Shown here: positions 1 to 9,315 of the stretch, one piece after another
Numbering within the stretch: the first letter of the stretch is position 1
Layout: each line of letters opens with the position of its first letter
From: an uncultured Clostridiaceae bacterium
Lineage (GTDB): Bacteria; Bacillota; Clostridia; Lachnospirales; Lachnospiraceae
Assembly: GCA_949948825.1 (NCBI GenBank)
Contig: CATLIJ010000007.1
Span: 1 to 22,648, forward strand
Length of the DNA: 22,648 bases
Reading direction: 5' to 3'
Program-made: the position numbers and the translations under genes
The notes under the pieces: model-generated
Database searches by the model: none
Seen by the model: only the letters and a program-made list of their open reading frames with translations
Told to the model about the DNA's origin: nothing

Positions 1-486
1 TACTCCTGTGTCCGTAACCTCCTTATCTTTACCACCAGAATCTGCCATAATTTTCACCTGGGAGGATTTGTCAAAGACCGCTGTGATTTTCACTTTGTCT
101 CCAACCTTAAAATCTTTGCAGTATTTGGAAATTTTGCCACTGAATGTATCTCCATCGCCGCCCCAGGAATGAGTAAATGTATGAATTGCGTCTACAGCCT
201 GAATCACCTCAATATCTGTCAGCTTTACAGAGGTATTGCCATTCATATTTGCAATCCAGATTGTCAGTTCATCATCTCCAGGTGTAAAGGTCGTCTCAAA
301 AACCTTGCCGGCAGAGTCTCCAGAAACTACTGTCTCATCTGTTGAATCCACCTTATGATATCCTATACTTCCAACTACATCTTTATCAAAGGTCAATTTT
401 ATCGTAACTGGTTTTCCTTTTACAAAGCTCTCATTATATTTGCTGAATGTGGTAGTCAGAATTTCTTTCACTTTCGTAAATGTTTT
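1..486 (-). repeat. Super-repeat unit 2 of the surface protein (cut by the window edge)
   Basis: This encodes residues 1280-1441. It repeats the preceding block: KTFTK, SFVKG and IGYH, then HTFTHSWGG. The array continues beyond the left edge, so the number of copies is unknown. Confidence 0.8.
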
Positions 487-3400
487 AATTGCAGTCTGTT
501 CCTGAGTCACCTCTACCCCAAGCAATTTGACACTTCCAGAGGATGGCACCTGCGTTACCTGAATGCCGAAAGCATCTTCGGTTGGAACACCTGTAAATGT
601 AATTACTTCACTGTTCTGTTGTGTCTGGTCTACTTCCATGCCTCCCTGAATCTTTACATCTGTCTTGTCACTGAAAATCAATTTTACAGTTGTGTTTTTC
701 CCAGCTGCAAATCTGGTTCCCGAAGACATATAATCACTAAATTTCAGATTGCAGGTATTGTTGTCACCTCCGCCCCATGCCTGAGTAAATGTATGGATAA
801 CCTCCACATTGTTTTGTTCCACATCAACAGAAAGCAAGTTTACAGACGTATTTCCCCCTATATCATTCAGCCATATTTTCAATACATCATCACTTGGTTT
901 AACCGTTATTTTATGTACAGTCCCACTCACATTGCCTGCTGCTGACGCCTCATTTGGATTATGATACCCTATACTGCTTTTTACCGGCTTATCAAATGTC
1001 AATGTTACAACCGTTTCATTCCCCTTCACAAAGCTCTTATTAAACTCACTGAAGGAAGTAATGAACACTTCATTCGTTTTAGTAAATGTTTTTATTTTCT
1101 CTTGTTCCTGCTCCACCTTCACATTCAGCAGTTTCACCTTACTGCTTCCATTCAAATCCCCGATTCCAATCGTCAGGCTGTCATCACTGGGAGTAATCAT
1201 AACTGTGAAAGTTTTTCCTGTTTCAGAACCTTCCTCCCTGGTCCATTCCGGAGCATTGTAATCCACATAAGCCTTTACAGCCTCGTCAAAGGTCAATGTC
1301 ACTTTGGTTGGTTTTCCAGGCTTATATTTGCTGTTGTATTTGCTGAAGCTGGTAGTAAATCCATTCCATGCACTCCGGAACACAGCAATGGCGCCGCTCT
1401 GTTCATCAAATGCGCCCGTATCTCCATAGACAATGGCAAATCTTGAGAACTTGCTGCTTGCAAAAGTAACCGTACTTTCATTTCCATCCAGATCTTCCAG
1501 GAAAGTCAGTTCCCCTTTGTGTTCCCGAACCACAGCAAAATCATAACCCTTGCCTAACAGCTCATCCGGCACAGGCACTTTAAAGCTTACCGGCTCATCC
1601 GTTTCCTCTATTTTTGTCCGTTCCTCCCCTTCTTCTTTGTATACAGTAATATCCGGAACCTTGGCCACCTTGATACTCTCTGCCTGATCTCCAAACAATG
1701 CTGCTACCCTGGCTTCCTCCTCACTGGTCAGAGAACCTCTTTCCGTCTCAAAGATCACCTTCACGCCCCGGCCAATCTCCTCGTTGGTCAGGACTGCCGT
1801 CGCCGCATCTTCCTTTGTATCAGCCAAAATTCCCATACTCCGGTCGCCAGTCACCTGAACATAGTCATTGTAATTGACCTTTCCTTGGATTTCCACCTTA
1901 ATGTCCAGGATTTTCACATATCTCTTGTTTTTAGGAATCTCACCAATCTGGATTCCCAGGTAATCGTCATCCGGTTTTGCAGTCCGGGTAATGGTCTGAG
2001 CGCTGGAATATGCCGGACAGCTCCAGACTCCTCCCGTATTAAAAGCGATTGCTCCAGGTATTCTCTTGTCAAAGGTCACTGTCACCTTAACCGTATCGCC
2101 TTTCTTGTAACCAGAATGCCATTTGCTGATCTGTGTGCTGAATCCGCTCCAGGAACTGGTCAATACTGCAATTTCTTCCTCTGCAAGATCGGTTTCATTC
2201 TTGACCACCTTTATCTTTTTCACTGTCATAGGGCCATCTCCGGAGCTGACCTGTATATTGGAAATTTCCTGAGGAATCAGATAGTCTGGCAAAAAGTTTT
2301 GGATATCCTCATAAGAGAACACCGCCTGCCCGTCCGCCAGATAAGTGGGCGTTACTCCCTGCTGTTTGCCATCACTCATGGTAAACTGCAGATTCGGCTC
2401 GATTCCATCCTCTGCTTCATATTCAATCACAATATAAACGCCCTTTTTCAGACTCTTTGCAATCTCTTTCCAATTCTTAATGTCCTTCCACTGCCATGCA
2501 TCCAATGTGGTGTCCTGAACATATTCCTCCCCCTCATCTTTTGCAACATTGTCATAGGTTCCTTTATTGGGAGAACTATATTTTCCTTCCCGAATCACCT
2601 TCTCCTTCTTCGAATCTCCAGGATCGTCCACCGGCTTGTCGCTGAACCAGATATCCAGAATCCGTGCGTCATTATAAGCAGAAAGCTGAATCGAATCCAC
2701 TTTTGCATCCCAGCTTAACCCCAGCATTCTCCGGAACACGTCCATCCGCATACTGAAGAAATGATTTCTGGTAGCTTCGTGGTAAGAGGTTCTATAGCTT
2801 TTTCCGGTTCTCCATTCTCCGTCCACAGACGCACCCCAGCTTAAAACCGTCCAGTTTTCATAAGTAGAGGTGGCGCAGGTATACTGGACACAAAGATATT
2901 GGTCATCCGGGGCATTGAGAATCCGTTCAATATCCGTACAGTTCCATGCCTGGTTTACAGCGCCGTTCTGGAACAAATGCATATCTCTTGGAATCTCCGA
3001 CCCCACATGCAGGGTCAGCTCCTCAATCCGTCCGTCGCTGTAAGCGCCCAGATTCAGATAGCTCACATTGCTCTCCGGTGTAATCTTCATCATGCGCCGC
3101 AAATAATTGACGCTGAAAGTCTGAGTCACCTCTTTCGTGGAATCCACGCTGTCCGCACTGTATCCAGGGCCATCCTTCCATTCTCCGTCAATGGTGGCGC
3201 CCCAGCCCAAAATCCCCCAGTTTTCATGCTCAGGCACACAGGAATACGTCAGAGTCAGCCAGTCTGTATCTGCACAGTCCAAAATCCATCCGTCATTTGT
3301 CTCATATTTTTCATTGGCATCTCCGGAAAACAGAAGGTAATCTCCTGGCTCTGTATATTGTGTGGGTTCCAGCCTGCCACTTCCCCAGTTATTCCAGTCT

Positions 3401-4323
3401 TCGCTGTTTTGAACCCCAGGACCTTTTTTCACAATTTCCACGCTGATAGAAATTACTCCGATCTTATAATTGGCCCACATATCGGTAATTTGAATATTCA
3501 GATAATCATTGTCCGGCGTAACTACCCTGGATATTTCCTTGCCGTCTCCTGTAAGAGTGCTCCACTGGCCGTTAAGATTCATCCCCAGCTGGCTGGACAC
3601 ATATTTGCTGAAATTAACTGTCACCCGGATCTCGTCTCCCGGTTCATAATCTGGGTTAAAATCTGAAAATTTCGTCTCAAAGCCCTGCCATAAACCAGTA
3701 AATTTATGAAGGTAATTTCCCTGGTCTGCCTCGCCCTTCCGCACAATTTCCACGGAAATATCCGTCAGATTTACACTGGGCAATCCCTTTAAATCGGAAA
3801 TCTGAATGTTCAGATAATCACTGTCCGGAACCAGGGTAATATTCCGTTTCTTTCCTTCCCCCCGAAAGGAATTCCATGCTCCGTCAATGTATAATCCGAT
3901 CTGACTGGTAACTGGTTTATTGAAAGAAGCCTCAATCCGTACCTCATCTCCTGGCTCATACCCGTCCACATAATTGGTCAGCTTACATTCATAGCCAACC
4001 CAAAGGGAAGTAAATTCGTGGATGCACCGGGTATCTTCCTCCTCCTCCGCATCCTCCCGGTCATCCGTCAGCGGTTCTCCTTCCATCTGGGCAGACTCTG
4101 GGGGAACCGGATTCCCATCTGTGTTTTCCCCGCCCTTTGACGGTTCTGCCGCGCTGCTCTTTGGTTCTCCGGCCCCTTCGCCGGCTGCCCTTGTCTCCTG
4201 CACCAGCTGATTGGTGGAGGCTGCACAGACACTTGCGGAGGTAACTGCCAGAGTCAGGCACAGCACCATGGACAATGTTCTTCTTGCCAGCATATTTTCC
4301 CAAAGCTTTGCAATATGCTTCAT
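1..4323 (-). CDS. Giant secreted multi-repeat surface protein, C-terminus beyond left edge
   Basis: An uninterrupted frame of 1441 codons runs from ATG at 4323 off the left edge. AGAGGAGG precedes the start, and the mannanase stop is 18 bp upstream, so the two genes are co-transcribed. Residues 1-34 are a signal peptide (basic start, hydrophobic run ending SVCA). An acidic low-complexity linker follows (about 40-98). Eight copies of a ~95-residue domain then occur at about 103-197, 206-300, 720-812, 980-1072, 1078-1170, 1175-1275, 1280-1375 and 1380 onward. Their consensus is roughly W-x-G-F...FS-x-Y...Y-x-PG-[DK], then v-x-FdK-x-V...IG, then DDyL-x-IqI...V-x-Lx-x-I-x-VE. Two copies of a second domain (310-445, 446-562) share ENW, GEW, RRM and AYxDxRI. 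A third domain type lies at 590-708 and a fourth at 815-970. I do not recognise the families. The beta-rich, Trp/Asp-rich modules and the position behind a mannanase suggest glycan binding at the cell surface; this is inference. No anchor is visible because the C-terminus is missing. Confidence 0.9.
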   Translation of the reverse strand, partial: MKHIAKLWENMLARRTLSMVLCLTLAVTSASVCAASTNQLVQETRAAGEGAGEPKSSAAEPSKGGENTDGNPVPPESAQMEGEPLTDDREDAEEEEDTRCIHEFTSLWVGYECKLTNYVDGYEPGDEVRIEASFNKPVTSQIGLYIDGAWNSFRGEGKKRNITLVPDSDYLNIQISDLKGLPSVNLTDISVEIVRKGEADQGNYLHKFTGLWQGFETKFSDFNPDYEPGDEIRVTVNFSKYVSSQLGMNLNGQWSTLTGDGKEISRVVTPDNDYLNIQITDMWANYKIGVISISVEIVKKGPGVQNSEDWNNWGSGRLEPTQYTEPGDYLLFSGDANEKYETNDGWILDCADTDWLTLTYSCVPEHENWGILGWGATIDGEWKDGPGYSADSVDSTKEVTQTFSVNYLRRMMKITPESNVSYLNLGAYSDGRIEELTLHVGSEIPRDMHLFQNGAVNQAWNCTDIERILNAPDDQYLCVQYTCATSTYENWTVLSWGASVDGEWRTGKSYRTSYHEATRNHFFSMRMDVFRRMLGLSWDAKVDSIQLSAYNDARILDIWFSDKPVDDPGDSKKEKVIREGKYSSPNKGTYDNVAKDEGEEYVQDTTLDAWQWKDIKNWKEIAKSLKKGVYIVIEYEAEDGIEPNLQFTMSDGKQQGVTPTYLADGQAVFSYEDIQNFLPDYLIPQEISNIQVSSGDGPMTVKKIKVVKNETDLAEEEIAVLTSSWSGFSTQISKWHSGYKKGDTVKVTVTFDKRIPGAIAFNTGGVWSCPAYSSAQTITRTAKPDDDYLGIQIGEIPKNKRYVKILDIKVEIQGKVNYNDYVQVTGDRSMGILADTKEDAATAVLTNEEIGRGVKVIFETERGSLTSEEEARVAALFGDQAESIKVAKVPDITVYKEEGEERTKIEETDEPVSFKVPVPDELLGKGYDFAVVREHKGELTFLEDLDGNESTVTFASSKFSRFAIVYGDTGAFDEQSGAIAVFRSAWNGFTTSFSKYNSKYKPGKPTKVTLTFDEAVKAYVDYNAPEWTREEGSETGKTFTVMITPSDDSLTIGIGDLNGSSKVKLLNVKVEQEQEKIKTFTKTNEVFITSFSEFNKSFVKGNETVVTLTFDKPVKSSIGYHNPNEASAAGNVSGTVHKITVKPSDDVLKIWLNDIGGNTSVNLLSVDVEQNNVEVIHTFTQAWGGGDNNTCNLKFSDYMSSGTRFAAGKNTTVKLIFSDKTDVKIQGGMEVDQTQQNSEVITFTGVPTEDAFGIQVTQVPSSGSVKLLGVEVTQEQTAIKTFTKVKEILTTTFSKYNESFVKGKPVTIKLTFDKDVVGSIGYHKVDSTDETVVSGDSAGKVFETTFTPGDDELTIWIANMNGNTSVKLTDIEVIQAVDAIHTFTHSWGGDGDTFSGKISKYCKDFKVGDKVKITAVFDKSSQVKIMADSGGKDKEVTDTGV
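487..1092 (-). repeat. Super-repeat unit 1 of the surface protein (two fused 95-residue domains)
   Basis: This encodes residues 1078-1279. It is one A-type copy beginning KTFTK and containing SFVKG and IGYH, followed by one B-type copy beginning HTFTQAWGG. The same A+B order recurs 202 residues later, so a two-domain block was duplicated in tandem. Confidence 0.8.
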
Positions 4324-4341
4324 ATTCTCGCTCCTCCTCTT

Positions 4342-7300
4342 TCACCTTCTCTTCCGGTCCAAAGCCAGCAGAATTGCCGCTGCTGCCGCTGCCAGAGTAA
4401 TCCCTCCGGAAATCAGAGGAATCAGATATCTGGTCCAGGAAATCGGTTCTGCTGTTGCTGCACTGGATTCTTCGCCCCTGTTCTCATTGGTTTTCGCGTC
4501 CGAATCCCCCTGCACCCCCTCTTCCTGGGATGTAACCACAAACTCCGGCGTTGTCTTTCCAGAGGATACGGCTTTAATATCATCATAATACAACACTCCA
4601 CGGACCTCTCCGTTCTCATCGATTGCCGGGGAATCCCCGATTGCATTTACCCAAAGTCCAAAGCCGGATATATTGGACGCCGCATCCGAAGACAGGCTTC
4701 CTTTCCCATTCTTATCCTGAAATTCGCTAAATGGCAATGTGATCAAAAGCGGATTGGTTGTGGAAGCATATTCCGGATAATTCTGAAGATATGCTTCATA
4801 GGAGCCGCCGTTTGCAGTATTGATCTGCACTACAGTCTTTTGGTTGTTGCCGTCCGGCTTTACCCAGATCTGTAAAGCATCGCAATCCGACCAATCCGCC
4901 TCCTTTGGAAACTCACATCCTGCCCATCCGTTCCGAGTTTCCATGTATTCAAATTTCAAAGCATATTTCCCTTCATTTTTAAATTCATCTGAAAGACTGA
5001 TGCTCAATTCACATCCGCTGTCCTTATTGCTGCTCCAGCTGTCCAGCAGCAGATTCAAAAGTCCTGCATAAGACTCAAAATCATCAATGAGCAGGGGATC
5101 ATCCGGCCTGGGTGCAATATTGTAAATCACCCGGATTTCCTGCAGCTTTTCTCCGTCCACATACAGTCCGATTTTTCCATCGGCATCTTCTCCAAGCTTT
5201 GCCAGAGTTTCTCCATCCAGCACAGTTTCCGCTTTGTTTCCAACCGTCTCTGCTGCCAGAGAAACCTGCCCTGTACTGCTTTCCAGCCGAAACTCCACAT
5301 TGGACGTTTCCTGGTTTAATCGGGCAGACAAGGCGGTCTCCTCCAGGATTCTCTCACCAGCCACTGGTTTGGTAACATACCCGCTGACCTGATCATAAGG
5401 CAAAAGCTTTACCTCGCCCAGGCTGCCAGCAAGAACACTCTTCATTACTTCTGCCTGGTCTTGTGCAAACACACTTTTTTTGCTGTTGTACATGGATACA
5501 AAGGAATCCAGCAGCTCATGACCATACAGCTTGCCCTCTGCCCGTCTTTCAATAACAAAAGGAGAATAATATCCGCCGCTTCTTGCATAGTTGGACCAGA
5601 GCATAAAATAACAGCAGTCATATTCCGGCTTTGTCATAATATCCAGCATTTCGGTGTACCACTCCGGCCTTCGGTTGCCTGTTTCCGGGATTCCTCCGGA
5701 TTTTACAGAAGACATACCAGTTTCTGTCACAGCCATCAGCTTTTTGTGTTCTTTGGCAAACGTGTCTGTCAGCTTCAGCGTATTTTCAAAACTTGTCAAA
5801 AAGGTGTATCCTTCGGAATCTGGAACCGGATTATTATCATAAGTGTCAAATCCAACCAGATCTACATACTCATCTCCCGGATAACGTTCTTCATATTCCT
5901 CCAGACTGGCTGCCTCAGAACCAGGTCCGTACAGATACAGCAGATTGTGAACCTTTTTTTCGTCCCGCAAATACTCCACAGTAAATTTATAAACGCTCTT
6001 ATACGTTTCTGCATCACAGAACGCCTTGCCCCACCAGAACCAGCTTCCTGTGTTTTCGTGCAGGGGCCGGAACAGAACCGGTCCCTCTACCTGTTTTACA
6101 TAATCTGCAATCACATCCAAATGAGCGCAGTAAGCATCATGGAAAGCGCCTCCGGGCAAAATCTGATTCATACAATCCCCGGTCAGCACATAAGAATCTG
6201 CCGGAGAAAAATCAAAGCCGTCATAACTGTTTGAAAAACTGCCTTCCAGCTTCACGGTTCCGGAAAAATTCGGCATATGGCTGGACAATGTAATGATAGC
6301 TCCCCTCCGGATGGCCTCATTGCTGAACATTGCCGCTGCCTTTATATTTCCTGCATTGGTGTCAGGAATCCCTGCTCCTGGATGCCGGTCATTGTACTTG
6401 CTGGCAAATCCGCCGAAAAGCCCGCCGCAATCCATACCTACAATCGCTGCCAGAGAACCGGTCACATCCTCGGTATCCGAATCAGACAGCTGGGAGGACC
6501 CGGCTTTAAGTACCGTATCCTCCATATGTCCATAAAGGGTGGCATCCGATTCCCCTACTGCCTTTAAATATTGATAGAGGGCAGCCACAGAAGGTTCTGC
6601 CTTTGGGTCTGCCAGCTTTAATTCCGGTTCCAAAGCAAAGGATGAGCCATTGATTGATAAAGCGCCCTCTCCCACTGACAGTACAGTCTCGGTCTTTACC
6701 GGAATCGTGGTCTCCTTCAGAAATTTTTCCTTTTTCACATTGCTGAGTATAATATTATCAATCCAAATATCCCCATGATAATCGGTGTATTCTCCAATCA
6801 ACAGAAGCATCAGCTTTCCTGGCTTTTCTCTCTGCGTATATTTCTCATCGCAGCTCAAAGTTACATTTACCAGCTTCAGCCCATCCACTTCTTCTGACGG
6901 CGTTTCGTTAATCGTACAGCTCTGATCTCCGAATATATTGTTTGAGAACGCTTTTGCCATCAGCTTTCCAGTACTGAATGCCCCTGGATCATAATAAAGA
7001 TCAAAGCTTAATGCTTTATAAGGAGAATAATCGATTCCCTCTTCCTCTGACAGGCAGATTCCTGTCTGACTGTAGCTGTTGTCCGTATTCAGGGAATAAT
7101 CCAGGCCAAGCCGCAGCATCTTTTTTTCCTCATCATATGTACAGCTCCCCTCCCCCTTATAACTGTCTCCGGACCAGCTGTCATCATACACCCAGCCCTG
7201 ATCTCCATCCTCAAAATCCCAAATTCTCGTCACTTCCCCTGCCTCCGGCGCCCCGAATGCAGTCACAGAGCAGACAGGAGAGCCTGCCAGTATCATGGCA

Positions 7301-7347
7301 GCCATCCATGCCGCAGCCCTTTTGGGCTTTTTCGATCCTCTCCTCAC
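4342..7347 (-). CDS. Membrane-anchored GH26 endo-beta-1,4-mannanase with flanking carbohydrate-binding modules
   Basis: The product hydrolyses beta-1,4-mannan outside the cell. Numbering is from GTG at 7347. A signal peptide spans about 1-33 (KKPKR then a hydrophobic stretch). A beta-sandwich binding-module-like region follows at about 40-207 (starts WDFEDGDQGW). The GH26 barrel spans about 250-622. Its acid/base Glu is E431 in RPLHENTGSWFWWG and its nucleophile Glu is E542 in VTETG; both motifs are diagnostic for GH26. An Ig-like spacer follows. A second binding-module-like domain lies at about 752-925 (IDDFESYAG, IWVKPDG), resembling CBM11/23-type modules; that family assignment is uncertain. 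An acidic linker leads to one transmembrane helix (about 973-996) and terminal RKRR, so the enzyme is tethered to the membrane. An in-frame GTG at 7356 overlaps the GGGAGG ribosome site and is unlikely to be used. The GTG at 7347 has 8-nt spacing, so I chose it (1001 residues). The gene lies 58 bp after the permease. Confidence 0.93.
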   Translation of the reverse strand: MRRGSKKPKRAAAWMAAMILAGSPVCSVTAFGAPEAGEVTRIWDFEDGDQGWVYDDSWSGDSYKGEGSCTYDEEKKMLRLGLDYSLNTDNSYSQTGICLSEEEGIDYSPYKALSFDLYYDPGAFSTGKLMAKAFSNNIFGDQSCTINETPSEEVDGLKLVNVTLSCDEKYTQREKPGKLMLLLIGEYTDYHGDIWIDNIILSNVKKEKFLKETTIPVKTETVLSVGEGALSINGSSFALEPELKLADPKAEPSVAALYQYLKAVGESDATLYGHMEDTVLKAGSSQLSDSDTEDVTGSLAAIVGMDCGGLFGGFASKYNDRHPGAGIPDTNAGNIKAAAMFSNEAIRRGAIITLSSHMPNFSGTVKLEGSFSNSYDGFDFSPADSYVLTGDCMNQILPGGAFHDAYCAHLDVIADYVKQVEGPVLFRPLHENTGSWFWWGKAFCDAETYKSVYKFTVEYLRDEKKVHNLLYLYGPGSEAASLEEYEERYPGDEYVDLVGFDTYDNNPVPDSEGYTFLTSFENTLKLTDTFAKEHKKLMAVTETGMSSVKSGGIPETGNRRPEWYTEMLDIMTKPEYDCCYFMLWSNYARSGGYYSPFVIERRAEGKLYGHELLDSFVSMYNSKKSVFAQDQAEVMKSVLAGSLGEVKLLPYDQVSGYVTKPVAGERILEETALSARLNQETSNVEFRLESSTGQVSLAAETVGNKAETVLDGETLAKLGEDADGKIGLYVDGEKLQEIRVIYNIAPRPDDPLLIDDFESYAGLLNLLLDSWSSNKDSGCELSISLSDEFKNEGKYALKFEYMETRNGWAGCEFPKEADWSDCDALQIWVKPDGNNQKTVVQINTANGGSYEAYLQNYPEYASTTNPLLITLPFSEFQDKNGKGSLSSDAASNISGFGLWVNAIGDSPAIDENGEVRGVLYYDDIKAVSSGKTTPEFVVTSQEEGVQGDSDAKTNENRGEESSAATAEPISWTRYLIPLISGGITLAAAAAAILLALDRKRR

Positions 7348-7405
7348 CCTGCACACCTCCCAAAATTTTATTTCAGCTATTAATGTTTCAATTCAACAAT
7401 ACTAT

Positions 7406-8248
7406 TTACCCTTTTACTGCTCCCGCTGCCATTCCTCCGTACACTCTCTTCTGGAATACCAAAAACAGAATCAAAATAGGCGCAATGGTAATCAACACAC
7501 CAGCACAGATGTAGTTGTACTGGTTTCCGTAAGGACCTGTAAAGGTGTAAAGGGCCGTGGAAATGGTTTTTAATTTCGGCGCCTGCAGATACAGATTGGA
7601 GGCATAATATTCATTGTAAACACTCACTCCCTTAAGCAGCACAGATGTCATAATTGCTGGCTTTAACAGTGGAAATAAAATCTTAAAAAACACCCCAAAG
7701 TAAGTACATCCATCCATAATCGCTGACTCGTCCAGGGATACAGGAAGATTCTCAAAAAACTGAAGGAATATGTAAATAGAGATAATGTCTGTTCCCATGA
7801 GAACAATCATGTATCCATACAAATGATTTACCAGTCCAAGGGAATACATAATCTGATAAATCGTAACCTGCATGGCAATTCCCGGAAGCAGCGCGGCAAA
7901 CATAAACAAGTTCTGAATCACCCCGCGCCCTGGAAACTTAAAACGATTCAGTACATAAGCCAGCATGGAACCCATAAAGACCGAAGCTGTCAGTACAACC
8001 ACCAGCACAATTCCTGTGTTCAGAAATCCCCTCAGCATGTTTGCCTTCTGAAACGCAATCACAAAATTGTCAAAATTCAAAAAGGATCGGGGCAAATCCA
8101 AAACCGAAGTAGACGCATACTCCTCATTGGTCTTAAATGCTGTCAGCACACACACGCACACTGGAATCAACGCACACAGCGCCGCAAATACCAGGCAGAC
8201 ATACTTCAAAATCTCAAACACCAGGGAAAGCCCTTTCTTTTTCTTCAT
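7406..8248 (-). CDS. Sugar ABC transporter permease, MalG/UgpE type
   Basis: This is the inner-membrane component of an oligosaccharide importer (BPD_transp_1 family). About six hydrophobic segments are visible. The cytoplasmic EAA loop that docks the ATPase is at about 174-199 (DESAIMDG...LFPLLKP). The length of 280 residues is normal for MalG-type subunits. The ATG at 8248 shares one base with the upstream stop (TGATG), which implies translational coupling with the other permease. A GTG one codon earlier is an alternative start. An AAAGGAG site lies about 10 nt upstream of the ATG. Substrate is inferred from the operon: mannan-derived oligosaccharides. No ATPase gene is present in the unit, so a shared MsmX-like ATPase encoded elsewhere is expected. 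Confidence 0.93.
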   Translation of the reverse strand: MKKKKGLSLVFEILKYVCLVFAALCALIPVCVCVLTAFKTNEEYASTSVLDLPRSFLNFDNFVIAFQKANMLRGFLNTGIVLVVVLTASVFMGSMLAYVLNRFKFPGRGVIQNLFMFAALLPGIAMQVTIYQIMYSLGLVNHLYGYMIVLMGTDIISIYIFLQFFENLPVSLDESAIMDGCTYFGVFFKILFPLLKPAIMTSVLLKGVSVYNEYYASNLYLQAPKLKTISTALYTFTGPYGNQYNYICAGVLITIAPILILFLVFQKRVYGGMAAGAVKG

Positions 8249-9255
8249 CACACTGCCGCTCCTTTCTGTGCTTTTCTTTTCTGCTCTGCTTTCTTTCTCT
8301 TTCTTACCGCTGCCTTTGACTCATCATCCGTCCCGTTGTCAAATACATAGGCAAAGAACAGTTTCTGGGCAATGGTGCAGAGAATAATAATCACCAAAAG
8401 CACGATTGCCATGGCACAGGCCAGACCCACCTTCTGATTCTCATGGGCCAGACGGTTCATGATTACAAAGTAAGTGCCAGTTCCCATTGTACCATTGGTA
8501 ATTACATATGGCGGCTCAAACGCACTTAACGAACCGCTGATGGAAAGGATCAGATTCAGCACAATGATCGACTTAATGCTTGGCAGAATAATATAACGGA
8601 ACCGGTGCCAGTTATTTGCCCCGTCCAGTGCAGCTGCTTCATAAAGGTCTGTATCTACTGACATCATCGCACCTAAAAACATGATCATGTTCTGTCCTGT
8701 GTACCGCCAGACCGATGTGGCTGCCAGGGCAATATTGTTAATGCTTTGATCCTGCAGCCAGTAAGGAATATCATCCAGCTTCATTCCGAATATCTGCAGC
8801 AGGGAGTCAAATACAAACCCACGGGCATAGAAAAATTTAAAAATAAATCCTACTGCAATGCCGCAAATCAGGTAAGGAAAAAACAATGCTGCCTTAAACA
8901 CAGATTCCCCTTTTACCTTAAACACCATCAAGGTGGCAAAGAACAGCGCCAGGACCAGCTGAATCACCGCGCCGCCCATATAATACACGCTCACCAGCAA
9001 AGCACGGAAAATCTCGGTCCGGTGGAACACATCCACATAATTGGCCAGTCCCACAAACTTCTTCGGTCCGATATATTTCATATTGTAAAAGCTGAACTGG
9101 ACCATTCTCATAAACGGCAGATAGGTAAATACGACCAACAGCAAAAGCGGAGCGAATAAAAAGGTCACGATCACGAGAAACCGTTGCGCCTCTCTGCTTT
9201 TCATCTTCTCTCCAAATGTCTTCTTTTCTGTTACAGCACTTCTGACTGCATCCAT
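8248..9255 (-). CDS. Sugar ABC transporter permease, MalF/UgpA/LplB type
   Basis: This is the second permease subunit, pairing with the MalG-like one. It has 335 residues. A hydrophobic segment lies near 25-47, with further membrane spans between 85 and 300. The EAA loop is at about 204-228 (DLYEAAALDGANNW then ILPSIKS). GGGAGG sits 7 nt before the ATG at 9255. The C-terminal ~30 residues are very rich in Lys and Arg, a cytoplasmic tail longer than most family members carry. The stop overlaps the next permease start. A stable stem-loop separates this gene from the binding-protein gene. Confidence 0.94.
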   Translation of the reverse strand: MDAVRSAVTEKKTFGEKMKSREAQRFLVIVTFLFAPLLLLVVFTYLPFMRMVQFSFYNMKYIGPKKFVGLANYVDVFHRTEIFRALLVSVYYMGGAVIQLVLALFFATLMVFKVKGESVFKAALFFPYLICGIAVGFIFKFFYARGFVFDSLLQIFGMKLDDIPYWLQDQSINNIALAATSVWRYTGQNMIMFLGAMMSVDTDLYEAAALDGANNWHRFRYIILPSIKSIIVLNLILSISGSLSAFEPPYVITNGTMGTGTYFVIMNRLAHENQKVGLACAMAIVLLVIIILCTIAQKLFFAYVFDNGTDDESKAAVRKRKKAEQKRKAQKGAAV

Positions 9256-9277
9256 CTTGTATCCTCCCTTCTCATAG

Positions 9278-9296
9278 CAGCCGGACCTTCCGGCTG
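9278..9296 (-). promoter_or_regulatory. Intercistronic stem-loop between binding-protein and permease genes
   Basis: A perfect 8-bp stem (CAGCCGGA/TCCGGCTG) with a 3-nt loop lies 20 bp after the binding-protein stop at 9316. No T-run follows, so it is not an intrinsic terminator. Hairpins at this place in sugar ABC operons (as in malE-malF) commonly protect the upstream mRNA 3' end and keep the binding protein more abundant than the permeases. That role here is inferred. Confidence 0.6.
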
Positions 9297-9315
9297 GCGT
9301 CTTTCCTCATACGGA

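Noticed and set aside
355..3666. Several long plus-strand frames opposite the repeat protein
   Set aside because: They are antisense shadows of a continuous 1441-codon minus frame with signal peptide and ribosome site, and they have no family features of their own.
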